Positions 43,437 to 56,541 of a stretch of DNA of 64,000 nucleotides are shown piece by piece. The position numbers and the translations under genes are program-made. Within the stretch, counting starts at the first letter, position 1. Every line of letters begins with the position of its first letter. The notes beneath the pieces are model-generated. The model had not been told where the DNA came from. It saw nothing but the letters and a program-made list of their open reading frames with translations, and searched no databases. Source of the DNA: Naematelia aurantialba (lineage: Eukaryota; Basidiomycota; Tremellomycetes; Tremellales; Naemateliaceae); NCBI GenBank assembly GCA_021527695.1, contig JAKFAO010000010.1:434001-498000 (forward strand). The letters are read 5' to 3'.

Positions 43437-46400
43437 CTACCAGAACCCGCCGAGCGCCTGCAAATCACTCGCAACAGTGACCGCATCCGTCCCGATCTGG
43501 CGCATCATCTCCCTCTGCCTCTGCACAGGCTGCCACGCGAATCGTTCCAAGAGCGGCCCGTCGAGGATGCCTCGCGTGAGTGGCCGAGGGACGAGGTCGT
43601 TTTTTACGGCTCTGTGGCGGGTCAGCTCGTAGTCAGCGCAGCCAGCTCTGCTCCCAGCTCAGATCCCAGCTCAGTCTCAGCTCAGCTCAGCTCAGCTCTC
43701 AACTCGTGCTCGGGTCTGGGCCTACCGCTTTCCTTCCCATGTCTTCGTATCCAGAGCAGTCCAGAGCAGCAGACCGAGGACAGAGGAATGACAGAGACGC
43801 CGGGACCCACCTGAACGCCCGCGGATTGAGCCCAGCCACGTGCTGGGCATTCCGCACAAGCTGGTCCGTGACCAACTGCAGCCGCTTGAACCGCGCCGGT
43901 TTGACCGACACGACCGTCGTGATCGCCCCTTCTGCCGTCGCTACTTCCGTCAACACCAGTACATGGGTCAGGAACCCTAGACGGCCCAGCGAGCAGGAGA
44001 AGTCCAGCGAGCTTAGAAGGAGTCTGGGAACGGTCGAGGACGGCGAAGAAGGGTCGAGGAGAGTGAAGAAGGTCCAGGACGGTAAAGAAGGTCCAGGACG
44101 GTCACTCACCATAGACGATCTGCGACTGCGGCGCCCATTCTTCCTCGGCCGTCTTGCGCCTCGCAATGACGCGTGAACAAGTCACCGGCGCGCCAATGTG
44201 GTATTCTGTCTTCAGGACGAGTTTCTCCCCGTTCAGCGATTCGGGGTCTGCCAAGTCAGCCGTCTGTTTTCCGTCTCGGTCAGAGTCTCGAGTCGCGACA
44301 ATCCACGGCTCCTACGACCCCCTCGGCGGGGATTCGGTAGCACCGTCCCTGAAGTTCATGTCGCACACTCGGCCCCAGCGGAGTCTATTTCTCCACACTC
44401 GACCCCAGCGGAGTCTACTCCTCCACACTCGTCCGCTCCGAAATCGAGTTCTCGCTCATCCCATGGTACAGTGTCCCCCTCTGCTCCTGTATAATGCAAC
44501 TCACCGGCAGGATCAAAGTCCAGCATCCGCATCTCGCCCTCGCGGTCATTCGTGATAAACGTCACCTGCCCTTCTTGCGCCAGGAAATCCCCACTCATCA
44601 GCGACACCGCCTGGAGGTCTTTCGAGATGGTCGTGAATTTGTATGGGTGCTCCTAAACCGCGAACAGCAGGCATCAGCTACCGCAGGCACTACCAATGAA
44701 ACCAAGCACAGGAAGAAAAAATGACTGGTGCCTGGCTGAGGGTGGAGATGAAGATGACGGAGGGGGCACGAGAGAAGAGGACGAAGAGGACGAAGGAGCA
44801 GAACTCACCTGGAGAGTAACGAGCCACACGCTCTTCTGCAGATCCGACACGAGGATCAAGTTCTTCAACACCCGGATGCTCGTGACGTATAGATTGATGT
44901 CGAGGAACGCGAGGCCCATGAGCCGCTCGTCAAAGTCCAGGCCTTTGACTAGCATCTGTCGCGCACATGAGCATACATCCTCCGAGCTCTTAGCAGCAAG
45001 GCGCTGTGTGAGAGAGAACTAGTCTCGTGACAGAGAGACCCTCTGAGAGCTCATGCTTCTCATCCCGACGTGATGCACCAGACTCAATGCAAGGGCACAC
45101 TGAGAGGTACGGCCACGCTGAGAGGAACGCAACGCACCTTCGGTCCATTTGAATGCAAGAGATAGCCATTGATGTGGCTCAGCGCCGAGACGGGATTCCG
45201 TGCAGGGTCTTTGCACCGCATGCGCAACTTCCACCCCGAGCCGGGCTGGCCCGGGTCCGGTACAGTCTCCAGCACCTCGAACACATACACCTGCCATCAG
45301 CTTGACTCAAGCCAGTCGGGCAAGTGCGCTCGGCGATCAAGGGACGAGAAGATGACAGCAGAGGGAGCCCAATGAGAGAGGGGAACAAGGGAGGGGTTCG
45401 AGGAAGGACGGGCAAGAACTCACATTGCCTCGCGTCGCTCGGTCTTCTGCAAAGTCGAACCCAGTCCCAACGGCAATAAAGTCCCGGTACCCGCTGGCCT
45501 GCGATGGCGATTCCAGCGTCACACTCTCCATGCATAACACTTGCTCGTTCTGGTCAAAGTCGTATCTGAAGTCATCAGCATCTCCAGTAGGAGTAGAATC
45601 GGCTGCAGAGCCGGGACCAGCACCGGCACGTGCGGAATGCGGAGCGAGTCCAGAAACTCACCCGTCAATGACACGCCACGGCTCTGAGCCTTGCGAGAAC
45701 AACTCCAACGACGACCGCTCGTTCGTCGGCGGAATCAGGTTGTCCCCTATTTTAGGTCAGTTTGTTTCCCGACTGTGCTGCCTATCCCGCACGTTGACAA
45801 CACGAAGACGACACATGTAGATTAAGAAGCGGGAAGAATGAGAAGGGGGGCAGACCACAAGACCGAGAGGCCAGATGGAACGAGAGGCGAGACACCAGAC
45901 TCACCTTGTGGGCCGAGCTGGATTTCTCCCTCCTCGTCATAGGCCTGGAAAGGCACTGTGATTGCGCTCGCGCCGACATAGTGGCCGGACGGCGGATCAA
46001 AGGCGAGATTCGTGTATACCCTTGGCATGACGTATCGATCGCACGGCATGTCAAACTCCGTATTGAGCGTGGGCGGTAGGTAACAGATGAACGAGCCCTG
46101 TTTCGCAAGAACATTAGTGCAAGTTCACTTGCGATCGGAGACCCGAAACCCAAGACCCAAGACCCGAGACCCGAGACCCCAGGCCCAAGACTCCAGATGC
46201 AGACCCGAGCAGCGTGCGGGGACGACACACTCACATCTTCGATGCGAACAAAGTACTCGCCCGTCCCACCTAGATGCGTGGTCCGGCCAAACGCCATGGC
46301 AGCTTGCTTCAGCCCAAACGCCTTGATACCATGCGCATCGCTCGCGACGATCCAGTGCGGTTTCTCGCCGGTGACAAAGGCGCCAGTCAGGCCCTCGACA

Positions 46401-49400
46401 TTGGCAAACGGGACGACGTTGTATTGCAGACGCGTGTTGGAGGCGATAGGAAGCAACTGCGTGTGGACTTTGCGGAACCGCACGGCGAGTGAGCGGCGCG
46501 TGTGCGCAGACGTGTCTAGTGTGAAGCGGGCAAGCGCTTCGTAGATGTTCAACCTGCCTGACGCGTGTAGGACCTGCTGGGTTTAGCAATGTGTGTTGTG
46601 TGGTGTGTGGCGTGGTGGATGGTATGAGGTATTATGTTTGTGATGTGTGATGTGTGGCTTGGGGCTTGTGGCGTGTGATTCAATATCAAGACTTACGAGA
46701 AGGTGGGGTCGTGGTGTCCGTGCACCGATGGGCAGGAAATGCATCTGTTTGATCGGGTCCACCTCTTCGTCCACTTCAGGCATGACTCCATCTTCGAGAT
46801 CATCAGTCAAACTCGGTTGAGACGAGGCAAGCCCATCGCTCTGCAGAACCAGTGACAGATCGGGCAAGGAGCGGATCTAGTGTAAGCCTCATACCCAGGC
46901 TGGAACGCACCTCGAGGACTCCAGCTTGGGTCAGCAGAGCGAGCCATTGTGTGCCTTTTGCAGTATGGATCACGCTCTCCGCGCCCGGCACGTCGGTCGA
47001 GATGGCCGGTTTCTCCTCCTGCAGCCTCTTGATCTGCTGCACGGTCAATTGCGTCCTCGACTGCTGTTGTCCAGCTTTGAACGTAGTCGACATTGCTGAC
47101 CGCGACTCGGCGCCGACACCGTCACCCGCCTGCGTCGGGTCTCGCGCCTCAAATGTCCGATACACCCCCGTCTCGTCAGTGAAGACTTGCACGGCTTGGC
47201 ACCGCGGTTCTGCAGGGATAAGCTGCGTAGTCACCGTTCGAGCCACGGAATCGCCAACAAACAGCGTGACGGTGTTGTCGGCGCGGCGGATGACGATGTA
47301 CGGATCTGATATACTGGCGCTGACTATGGGCACGTCTGCCGCCGGGCACACGGTGTGCTGCAACTTGCCGTCTAAACGTCAGCGTTACCGACCTACCTCG
47401 ACTCACCCTGATCGAGTAGCACTACTTCAGTTGGAGAAACATGCGCAATGCTCGTCCGTTGGAAGAAAACCCCAGCAGCGAGGGTGACCGAGCCTATCCG
47501 TCCAATCTGCTCTGGCGTAGCCTTTGTCGAGAGCGCAAATATCTGGACCCATCAGACTGCATCTTTACGTTTACCACTTACTCTTGTCTGGCCGTTCTCC
47601 GAGCTGAGCAAAATGCTCGTCCGGTCCTCCTCCTTGATGCCCTTGAATCTCTGTCCCCCTGGACGCTGCACCGGTAAGAACCACACTGCGTCCGCATGGG
47701 ATAGCTCGTTGAACCGCCGACGTTTCGTGATTGGGATTCCTCGGCGAAACACATTGAACACGGACCGTTTGCTCCCGCCCGAAACAGCGACGAGCTGCGG
47801 GTACGTCCGAGCCCCTTGGTCGGTCGACGCGATGCCAAACTCCATATCGAGGATTTTGCCTATTCCAGCGAGGGTATCGTATGGCGACAGATGAATGGTT
47901 GCCGGTCCGTAATTCACCATCTTGTGGCCATTGGCATGTCCGTTCGCAGTAGGCGCCGAGATATCGCCGTACAAGTCTGATGTCAGATCATTGGATACGG
48001 TGCCTCGCTCACCTTCGTCCCAGTCAACTTCCATATCCTTGTTTTCCTCTGGCTTTTCCTCTAGGACCTCACGTGCCACCTCGACTTTGGCTAGCAGCGA
48101 GTCGCCCTCTGCCGATCCCACAAAGACCGCCTTGTCGCCCGCAATCACCACACTCGACGGAGGCGGGACAGCGCTCGACTGCTCGTCGACCTTGATGGAC
48201 CCCACGGCACGGCCGTCCATCTCGAAACGCACCTGATGGACATCCCCGCCCTGCAGGACGAGCAGCATGTCGCGATCCGTCACGAACACGGCCCGACTGC
48301 CTTCGAGCGTGAGTTGCCGGCCCTCGCTCGACCTATCCGCAGGGAGGTTGGTAGTATACGACCACCAGGCATTGACGCCGGCGCCTACGATGCGGCCAGA
48401 CTGGTCGACATGAACCAGGCCCGTGGCGGTGACCAAGACAACGCCGCCCAGCTCTGCGGGACACGCTACAAGGTACAGGCTGTCGCTTGGTAGCCCGGTG
48501 ACGCTGGTCAAGAGAGGGAACGACGAGCCAGACGACAAGTCGATAGTTCGGATCTCGATGCAGAATGTGTCGCGTGCTGAACGGTAGCGTCCCGCCCAGG
48601 TATGTGTGGGCGAGAAGAGCAGCGCGAGGGTAGGTGAGTGGAAACCGGGCAGGAAGAGGAGGTCTTGCAGATTTTTCAGTGACGACGAGACTTCTGCGAG
48701 GGAGAGAACGAAAGACGGCGAGTACGGCACGTCTCTGTTGATGATCAGTTGTGATCGGGCAGAGCTGAGACAAAAGAGAGTGGACTGAGGGTGAATCGAT
48801 GCCAGTGCTCACCGGGGGAAGGTGTCCTGCTGAGTATCAAAGTCGGTCTGCTCTTGCAGGACTGGCAGGACAGCGAGCGCATCATCGGGAAGAGTCAGGA
48901 CCGCCAAGCGCGACAGCGGATCACTTCGTAAACGAGGAACATAACTCGAGAGATCGCCCGTTGTCATTTGCGTACACCGTTCGTAAGTGTGCAGCGAGAC
49001 CGTGGCAGTATCTCCTCTGGACCATTCTAGCAGCGCCATCTGCGTCACCGTTAGCCTTGTGGATTTATTCTCTTGGACGCAGGCCCGTCGCACCTTGGCG
49101 TCCTTGAAGGAAACGAGCAGCCGGTCCAGCCCATCAATGCCACTTTCAATCGTCCGCAGACCGGCCAGTCCTGTGACGGTACCATGCAGTGAATGTCTTG
49201 CGACGAGGTGCAGTCGGCGAGTCGTCTCAAAGCGTAATGGCGCTCGCTACAGAACCATGACATGAGCCTTCAGCCTTTCCGGTTGCAAGCACAGCACGAA
49301 TTGCATGCAGAGTAGCAAAGAAGTAAGAATCACCTCGGTCGGCCCCGTATCGAAGAATCCATCCTCCACTTCATCGGGAACTTCACCCTCGCCTTTCAGA

Positions 49401-49621
49401 GGCCCATCAGAAGACGAATCTGCCAGAGGGACCGATTCCTCGCGGATCTCAAAGACCCGCAGGTCTGTACCCCCCGCGACTACGAGGTTGCCTACGACTC
49501 TGATGTCTGGGGAGGAAGGGGGCAGCGGCGGTGGGTAGATAGTGGACGGGGTCAGGTTCGGGAGGTAGAGGGAGTGGTGTATGGCCGAGGAGGGGAGGAG
49601 AGTGGAATGAAGAGCGTGCAT
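43437..49621 (-). CDS. CFT1: Cleavage and polyadenylation factor subunit CPSF160 (Cft1)
   Basis: Cft1 is the large beta-propeller scaffold of the mRNA 3'-end processing complex. The N-terminus MHALHSTLLPSSAIHHSLYLPNL, then RVVGNLVVAGGTDLRVFEI, matches the CPSF160 start. The large exon at 47552-48730 carries propeller-1 sequence (LQDLLFLPGFHSPTLALLF, GLPSDSLYLVACP, RTSILLSSENGQTRV). Further exons give VFNVFRRGIPITKRRRF and the C-terminal propeller (NVVPFANVEGLTGAFVTGEKPHWIVASDAHG, YFVRIED). The protein ends LLERFAWQPVQRQREMMRQIGTDAVTVASDLQALGGFW at TAG 43437-43439. There are fifteen or more exons. Several introns are swollen by tandem repeats (CAGCT near 43650-43700; GGTCCAGGACGG near 44080; a 27-base repeat near 44360-44425; GACCCAA near 46135-46200; GTGTG near 46590-46680). 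It is divergent from CYT1. Confidence 0.92.
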
Positions 49622-49983
49622 CGCGACGATGCTCGCCGTAGAATGGACCATTGACTGGATATTTCGCGTTGAAGACAAGTTAGAGACGAGTGTGCCTGGC
49701 CAAGGATATGCTCAAATAGGCTCTCAGAGCTTGTGGGAGCCTAACCAGACCCACAAGTGCGCCTATCCAGAAGCCAATCAACGACCGCTGGTATGAAATC
49801 GCCTCGTGTTTGAAACGCCGCGGCGATTTGTTTCTGTTACCGACTGGTTCCGCGCTGCCTCGCCCCTTTTGCCTGCGTCGTTTGCGGCTGCTCGGATTCG
49901 TCCATCCAAAGAGTCTATAGAATCGCTCCTCCCACCGGGCCCTCTCTTTCCTCCCTTGTCCCTCGCCCTCGTTCTCGCTCGCG
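49622..49983. promoter_or_regulatory. Divergent CFT1/CYT1 promoter region
   Basis: The 362 bases separate the two start codons. CTATAGAATCG lies at about 49916 and a pyrimidine-rich leader (TCTCTTTCCTCCCTTGTCCCTC) precedes the CYT1 ATG. Frames across it are GC shadows. Confidence 0.45.
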
Positions 49984-51332
49984 ATGCTCTCGCAGGCGTT
50001 CCCGCGACTGGCTGCACGGGCCACCACTCTCCCCCGCTTGAACCAGGTCAGTGTGCTCTCCGTCTGTCCAGGCGTGGGTGTGGAATCTGACAATTTCCGG
50101 CGTGATACAGGTCCGCTTCAACTCTTCCTCTGCACAGGCCCAGTCGTCCTTCCTCGCTTCCCGGACCGCCCTCGCCGCCTCGACTGCCGCGACCGTCGGC
50201 CTGACAGCGTGGTACGCCCATCTGTACGGTGTCCCATTCCTACCAGAGGCGTCCGCCAACACCGCTGCCGAGGACGGTCTCCATCCTACTGCATATCCGT
50301 GGTCGCACAAGGGACCATTCGAGACGTTTGACCACGCCGCCATCCGCCGAGGATACCAGGGTACGTTGCCGCAATCACAGATCCTCCTCCTGCGAAGAGG
50401 CAGCTTCAAGAGAGATGGCGGAGCGTGGAGCTGATGATCGATGCAGTTTACCGGGAAGTGTGCTCAGCATGTCACTCGCTAGACAGAATCGCATGGCGTA
50501 ACCTGGTCGGTGTGTCGCACACCGTTGACGAGGTCAAGGCGATGGCGGAGGAGATTGAGTACACAGACGGACCCAACGACGAGGGAGAGATGTTCCAACG
50601 CCCGTGCGTCCAAAGATCGACGTTTTGAGGTTGCACGGGAGCTGACTGCTTCTTAGAGGGAAGCTCGCAGATTACTTCCCCGCTCCTTATCCCAATGAAG
50701 AGGCTGCTCGAGCCGGTAACGGAGGGTTAGTTGCTTCTTCCTCACAGTAGCACCCAAGCTGACTGGCTCGCAGTGGTCTCCCACCTGATCTGTCCTTGAT
50801 CGTCAAGGCGCGACACGGCGGTGCCGACTACATCTACTCCCTGCTCACCGGCTACGTCGACCCTCCACCTGGTGTGCACGTCGCCGAGGGCATGAACTAC
50901 AACCCGTACGCCGCCTGTCTACTCGTGCCCGAGCCTTAACTGACAAGATAGATACTTCCCCGGAGGCGCGATTGCCATGGCCCGTGTGTTGTTCGACGGA
51001 CTGGTCGAGTATGACGACAGTGAGCTGAAATCCCCTCAGCCAAGGGTGGCAAGCTGACGATGCGAAGAAACTCCTGCTACCACATCTCAAATGGCCAAGG
51101 ACGTCACCATTTTCCTCAACTGGGCCGCCGAGCCCGAGCACGACCAGCGCAAGAAGATGGGTCTGCAAGTGAGCATTTTCCCGACTGATACAGAGCGATG
51201 CGCTGATCAGGTTGGCAGGCCACCATCGTTCTCTCTGCATTGTTCGCCATCTCCATTTACGTCAAGAGGTTCAAGTGGGCTCCGATCAAAAACCGCAAAA
51301 TATTCTACAACCCCCCCAAGGAGGCTCACTGA
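49984..51332 (+). CDS. CYT1: Cytochrome c1, haem subunit of mitochondrial complex III
   Basis: It passes electrons from the Rieske protein to cytochrome c in the inner membrane. The N-terminus [28 protein letters not shown] is a mitochondrial presequence, followed by a hydrophobic sorting stretch ([20 protein letters not shown]). The mature part has [37 protein letters not shown] (CxxCH haem site), [55 protein letters not shown] (Met haem ligand) and the C-terminal membrane anchor [20 protein letters not shown]. Seven or so exons with introns of about 50-60 bases. The stop TGA is at 51330-51332. All key residues are present. Confidence 0.95.
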
Positions 51333-51607
51333 GTGTGGACGAGCGGGTAGTCTTAGCATGCAAAAGTTGCATAGCGAGCCATGCGCGCGAGTGCGCTGGC
51401 GTCTCTCGCCCACAACAGAACCTGTGCAGCTGTCTCGTGCGTCCCGTTGCTACTCGGGGCGGCGACGGTGCCTTTCTTCCTCACGAAGCTGGTCTATGGC
51501 GGCCTGTCTAGCTGGGCTACTGTACAAGTATCTGAGAAATCACATCACCGCACCCTCCAGGTGGCGGCCCTTTAGCCAGACTCCGAGCGTTCCCGTCAGA
51601 CCAAGGG

Positions 51608-53339
51608 CTAGTATTTGGGATCATCGAGGAAGCAAGGACAACACTGACACAGCACGGCTCCTACGCACAGCTCGGCTGGGAGGTCAGCGCCCGTCTGCCC
51701 GCGTCTGTAGCTGCAACCCTCTAACCTACCTAATATGTGATCCAACGAGATGGGACTTACCAAGCCAAGCGCGGATACTCGTACCGGGCTGTCTGGCTGC
51801 CGGACCGCGGAAGCAGAGCACCTCGCGCGACTCTGGGAGGAGATCGGGCCCAGGAGGCGGAGAGCACCGTGTGGTGGATTTCGAGTCGAGGCGACTGCCA
51901 CTGCCGGCACGGTTGCGCTCAGCTCGGTGCAGACTGCGTTGGAGGCGGGAGTACGGGAAGGAAGTCTGTGTGTGATGAAGAACGCGCCGGGGGGGCGGGG
52001 GGGGGGGGATGGACGAAGATTACCAGGGGCGATACAGTAGGATGGGCGATGAGATAGCGAGGACTCACGGCTCCGAAGCGGCACTCTGCCCCGAAGCAGG
52101 CATGTGCACTGCCATTGGCCGGGTCGAACGTGTCTGCGCCTGAACGCTCAGCGTGCGCCGATACTACAATACTGTACTGCTGCAGTCCGCCTTCGTTCCG
52201 CGTGAGTGGGACGGGCGGGGTGACCACGTCCGCAGACAAGACGAGGCAAGACCAGCGGCTCAACCTGGCGAGCCATGCCAGCACGCCATCACACTGCCAC
52301 TACCTACCCACCTGGTGCTGTGTGCTCTGTCTCTCGCGTGAATTCTCCCTCTGCGCATGACTTGACGTGCCGCCGCTTCCGCTGCCGCTCCTAGTCCCAC
52401 TCCCACTCCCACTCCCACTCCTAGTCCCACTCCCACTCCCACTCCCACTCCCACTCCCACTCCCAAGCGCACTCCCGTTCCCGCTCCCATTCCCACTCCC
52501 ACTCCCAAGCGCACTCCCGTTCCCGCTCCCATTCCGACTACCAGGTAATCGAACGTTGAAACCGACGTCGGCGTCGACATCGAACGGGACATGACTCGGA
52601 TCCGCGCGCGAGTCATAGCGGTACGGCGCGCGCTGGGGCAGAGGCTCGAACGTCATGTCGGTTGGACGGTCCGCTGGATCGGGCACCTGGCCGTGGAAGC
52701 GTGATCCCGTAGATACATACGGAGCTGCAGATGCAGATGCACATGCAGAGGTGGAAGTAGAGGTAGAGGTGGAAATGGGGGCAGAGGCGGAAGCGGGGGT
52801 AGGTATACTTGCCGGCCTGGTCGGCAGAGTATCCTCACAGGGACACGGCGAGCGTGAGCGTGGAGACGGTGGACTCGAGGAGCCGGAGCCGGAGCCGGAG
52901 CCAAGGCCAAGGCCAATGTCCTGGCCGTACGACGGGGGTACCTGCGTGTCCATGCTGCGACGTGTGACCTGCAGTGGGGTTGTCGAGGGCCGTTGCGTTG
53001 CTTGTAGACCAAGAGTATCGTGCCCGACCGGTAACGCTGCGTCAGCTGAAACCGCCTGGTGGCCAGGAACGTGTTTCACCCCAACAAACCACTGCGGACG
53101 AGTGTGACGTCGTACTTTACCTCGTATTGTAGGAGAATTGTGGCTGTTCGTCAGTCCTCAAGGGGATCAGGTGATGTAATGGTACGTGCATTGCAACGGT
53201 GCAGAGAGACAGAACCTTCCAGATCGCCTGGCGACTCGGCTGCCATCCGAAATCCGCAGAGGAAGCTATCTCGGAGCCGCTGAGTGGCAGGTGTCAAAGC
53301 GGCAATGGCAGGCGTCAAAGCGGCGATGGCTGCATGCAA
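51608..53339 (-). CDS. Unresolved minus-strand gene with Gly-Ser repeat linker
   Basis: The stretch between CYT1 and TRZ1 contains coding-looking minus-strand pieces, but I cannot fix a single model. From 53339 a frame reads [20 protein letters not shown], then [21 protein letters not shown] possible splice gives [19 protein letters not shown]. The block 52300-53079 reads as a disordered linker ([25 protein letters not shown]) ending in a long (GSGSG, GNGSG) repeat. After a 47-base intron candidate (GTGGGT..CCAG) comes [42 protein letters not shown]. The strand-like pieces suggest a beta-rich domain, perhaps arrestin-like, but this is a guess. A competing + strand frame (from 51381, hydrophobic N-terminus) starts only 48 bases after the CYT1 stop. 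Neither is established. Confidence 0.35.
52380..52545. repeat. Hexanucleotide (ACTCCC)n tract with 36-base higher-order copy
   Basis: Long runs of ACTCCC interrupted by ACTCCTAGTCCC and ACTCCCAAGCGCACTCCCGTTCCCGC; the last motif with its flanks occurs twice about 54 bases apart. On the minus strand it reads as Gly-Ser repeats. Confidence 0.85.
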
Positions 53340-53369
53340 TTACTATACACTCGCTCTCCACACGACGTA

Positions 53370-56300
53370 TCATCTAGGCCCGTCGCCCCCCCTCGGTCGC
53401 TTGAAACCCGGCTGCGGCCGCCACCCGCCCCGGCTCGGCCGCTTCAGCCCAAAGGGCGAAGACGAATCCGGCCGCGCAGATTGCGACGGCGCCGGGTCCG
53501 CGCCGTTGACGTCCCGCTGTATCGCCAGCATAGGATCCGACGTCTCCACCTCGTCTTCCGTAAACGTCAGGGCCATGGCGTCGAGGTAGTACTTCAGCCG
53601 CCACATCTGCCCAATCTGGACCGACATGAGGTCGAAGCAGATCGCCACTATCGGGTTGGGCCTGGGGGCGTTGGCGTCTCCTTTGCCCGGCGATCCAGGC
53701 GATCCAGATCGAGGCGACCTGGAATCGTCGATGGCGAATTTTGGGAATCGGGGATACCGCTGTGAAAAGTGGTTGAGGAGGATATGCTTGGCGCCCATCC
53801 TGAACAAGAGAGCAGCGTCAGCTGGCGGACTGGAGCTCGACTTTTGTCGAAATTGGCGCAGCGGCGGGACCTACCTCTTGCCTGCGCCTATGGCCTGCGA
53901 AAATGTGCTGTGGCCCTTGGTATCCTGCCAACACCTCCATGCCGTCTTCCAGCGTGGCCTCGTGGATGAGCAATGTCGCATCCTTGCCATATTTCGTCAG
54001 CGCATGACACGGTCTCGTGTCGCCCGAGTAACTAGAAACTCGCGTCAGCACCACACACTCCCTGTCGCTCTACTGTCAACTCACACGATCCGCCAGCCAG
54101 CGCCGTGGGTCAAAACCAGTCCATGCGCCCGTCCTCTGTGCCACACTTCCGGCACCTGCACACTCTCCAAGCCCAAATCTGCGCAAAGTTGCCTGTAATG
54201 CGACATCTGCAGCCTCTCCCTGTCCCTCGTTAGGAGAGTATAATTATCAGCTCGGTTGCGCTCACCTCTGATCCGGTGACAGCTCATAACGTGGCCATCT
54301 CTGCTTGCTGACAGGCAGATCCGGCAGCTCGTCGGCGATATCACCTGTTACTCCAGGTCTGCCCTCTGGATGTAGGTCCAGCGTGTTTGTGTTTGGATTG
54401 AGCGTCGTGTTATCGATCCATACAAGGTTATTCAGAGCCTCTTGAGGCACATCATGCTGCCATGAAGCGCTTTCCCGAAGCGAAAGGGCGATACCGTATG
54501 GCGCAATCAGGTACAGAGGCGTCGATATACCCAGCTGTAACAAAGCGTCAGCATGATCTGATCTCCATCGACCCCAACGCAACCTACTCGAAAGCGTGCT
54601 TCCAAGAGTGCTTGGAGACCAAGATGGTGATCGGCATGCATGTGGGAGATGAAAATCAGTCGGAGCTGCCTCAAAGCTTTTGCCGCGCCGTCAGGGCCGA
54701 ACCGTCGTCGGAGCTGCCCCAACGTGTTCTCGCCGCAGTCGAGCAGGATATTTCCGACACCAGGGATCTGAAGCAAGGTCGCCGACACGTTGCGGTACTT
54801 TGACGGCACGGCACTTCCCGTCCCAAGTGTGGTGACAGTTATATCGTCACCTGCTTCAGATGCCGCCGCTTTCCATCTGGGGTCCGCGCGTACTCTCTCT
54901 TGCGCGATCTTCATGGCCTGTTCAAAGTCGGGCATCTCGGCTAGCATGTGTTGGGCGGCAGTCTGAATTTCACTGGTCGTGGATGGGAACGCGACGTCTT
55001 TCTCGTGATGGGGGCTGACGATGGGTGGCTGGTTCATGGAGATCTCGACGAGATGGCTCTCGGCGAGCAGCCATGACCGCGGAGGAAGAGGGATCTCTTC
55101 GGGGCGTTTGGCGAGACAATACAGGAGGGGGAACAGATCGCTATCGAGGAGCCATAGTCGAAGAGACAGCCATGCTGCACCATGGTAGGTGGTACTAGTG
55201 CGGAGCTTGTCGATGAATGTTACAAGGTGCTTCTTTCGTGAGCGGCATACTTTTGACTGTGCCGGGCCACTTACTTCTGTAGACTCGCCAAATGCGTTCA
55301 ACCATGCTCGGTACCGCTCGTCCGCCCAGACATCGCTGGTGACGCGATGTACCACCAGACTGACTGTCTCTGTACGTGACGGCGCGTCGGGGTCAACTCC
55401 AGCTTGAAATGGCTGAAACGCAGGCGACGCCAGCAATGCGTCGAGGTTGTGCGTCGAGCAGTTGACGACAATCAGGATCTACGATAGGTCAGTGGACCAG
55501 ACGGCGTGACTGAGGTTCCGACTTGCCGGTGGTGGTTGTCCAGGCGAGACGACCTCAGACGGATGCACTATCCTCACTCCCCCTTCAGCAGACGGGTCCT
55601 TCACCTCGACACTCTCTCCCTTGACGAGTTTGGCCCTCAGCGGCCCACTGGGGATGTTGAGCTGTTCGGCCATCTTGGCGTCGAACCTCCCCGCCCTTGC
55701 TGGTCCGTGGCAAATGTAGACCATCTCAGTCTCGGTATCTTCTCTCGTCGGTAGCGGAAAGGGGTCTCTCCTGTTGTACACGTCGTCCCGCAACCTGCCA
55801 TCCTCCGCTAAAAGCGGCGTCGTAAGATACTCGACATCGCGATCTGCAGATTGCGATTGGAGAATCCCCGACGTCCCTGAACCACTTGCTGCATTGGCAC
55901 GGTCGTCGGAGACCTCCTCTCTTGATGACGAACCGGATAGCTCTGTCGTGGAGCCATCGAGGGCGTCCGTCGACGCGGTCATATGTGCAATGGGGCGCAG
56001 AGCGACGCCTTGAACAGAGAATGGTCGCTCGGGGTAGATGGGGACAGGTTGACCGGTGGGCGTCGATCGGGGGAAGGGGAAACAACGGACATCAACCTCG
56101 CCAGACCTTGAGAGTTTGTAAGCTGGGACTGTGTGATAGGACGAGCATCGAGGCAGACGCGCACCTTGTTACTCCGGCAACAGCGTTGCGGAAGGAAGCG
56201 ACGTGGTTGGGCGTGTCTGGGGGTCCGATGACGTCGATTGCGTCCACACCTTGCGTGGCGGCCGTCAAGATGAGGCCTGACGCAACCCTCAGCAATCCGG

Positions 56301-56541
56301 CAGATGCGCAGCCCCGAGACTAGGACTAACCAGGCAGCCCGTTCCTTCCACTCGCTCTGCCTCCTGGCAAGAACACGCCCTTGAGCCCCTTGATGGTCAA
56401 CCGCCGCTGGTCCATCACCCGCTGCATGCCCTCGCCGCACCCGAACAAGAACCGCACATTGTCAAACTGCACCCACAGGGACAGCTCGGAATCGATGCTT
56501 GGGTCGGTGAGAACGCGCACTCGCCAATGATGGCTGACCAT
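53370..56541 (-). CDS. TRZ1: tRNase Z, long form (tRNA 3' endonuclease)
   Basis: It cuts the 3' trailer from nuclear and mitochondrial tRNA precursors. The N-terminal half starts [42 protein letters not shown], a degenerate metallo-beta-lactamase domain without the metal ligands, with [19 protein letters not shown] and [19 protein letters not shown]. After an acidic Ser-rich linker ([19 protein letters not shown]), the catalytic half has [31 protein letters not shown], the metal motif [26 protein letters not shown] and [20 protein letters not shown]. The C-terminal tail is basic and ends [11 protein letters not shown] at 53370. The order matches the long ELAC2/Trz1 form. About ten exons are joined. 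Divergent from the S28 peptidase gene. Confidence 0.92.

Noticed and set aside
51381..51575. Small + strand gene with hydrophobic N-terminus after CYT1
   Set aside because: It starts 48 bases after the CYT1 stop codon, leaving no room for a 3' end and promoter, and its continuation by splicing is not convincing.
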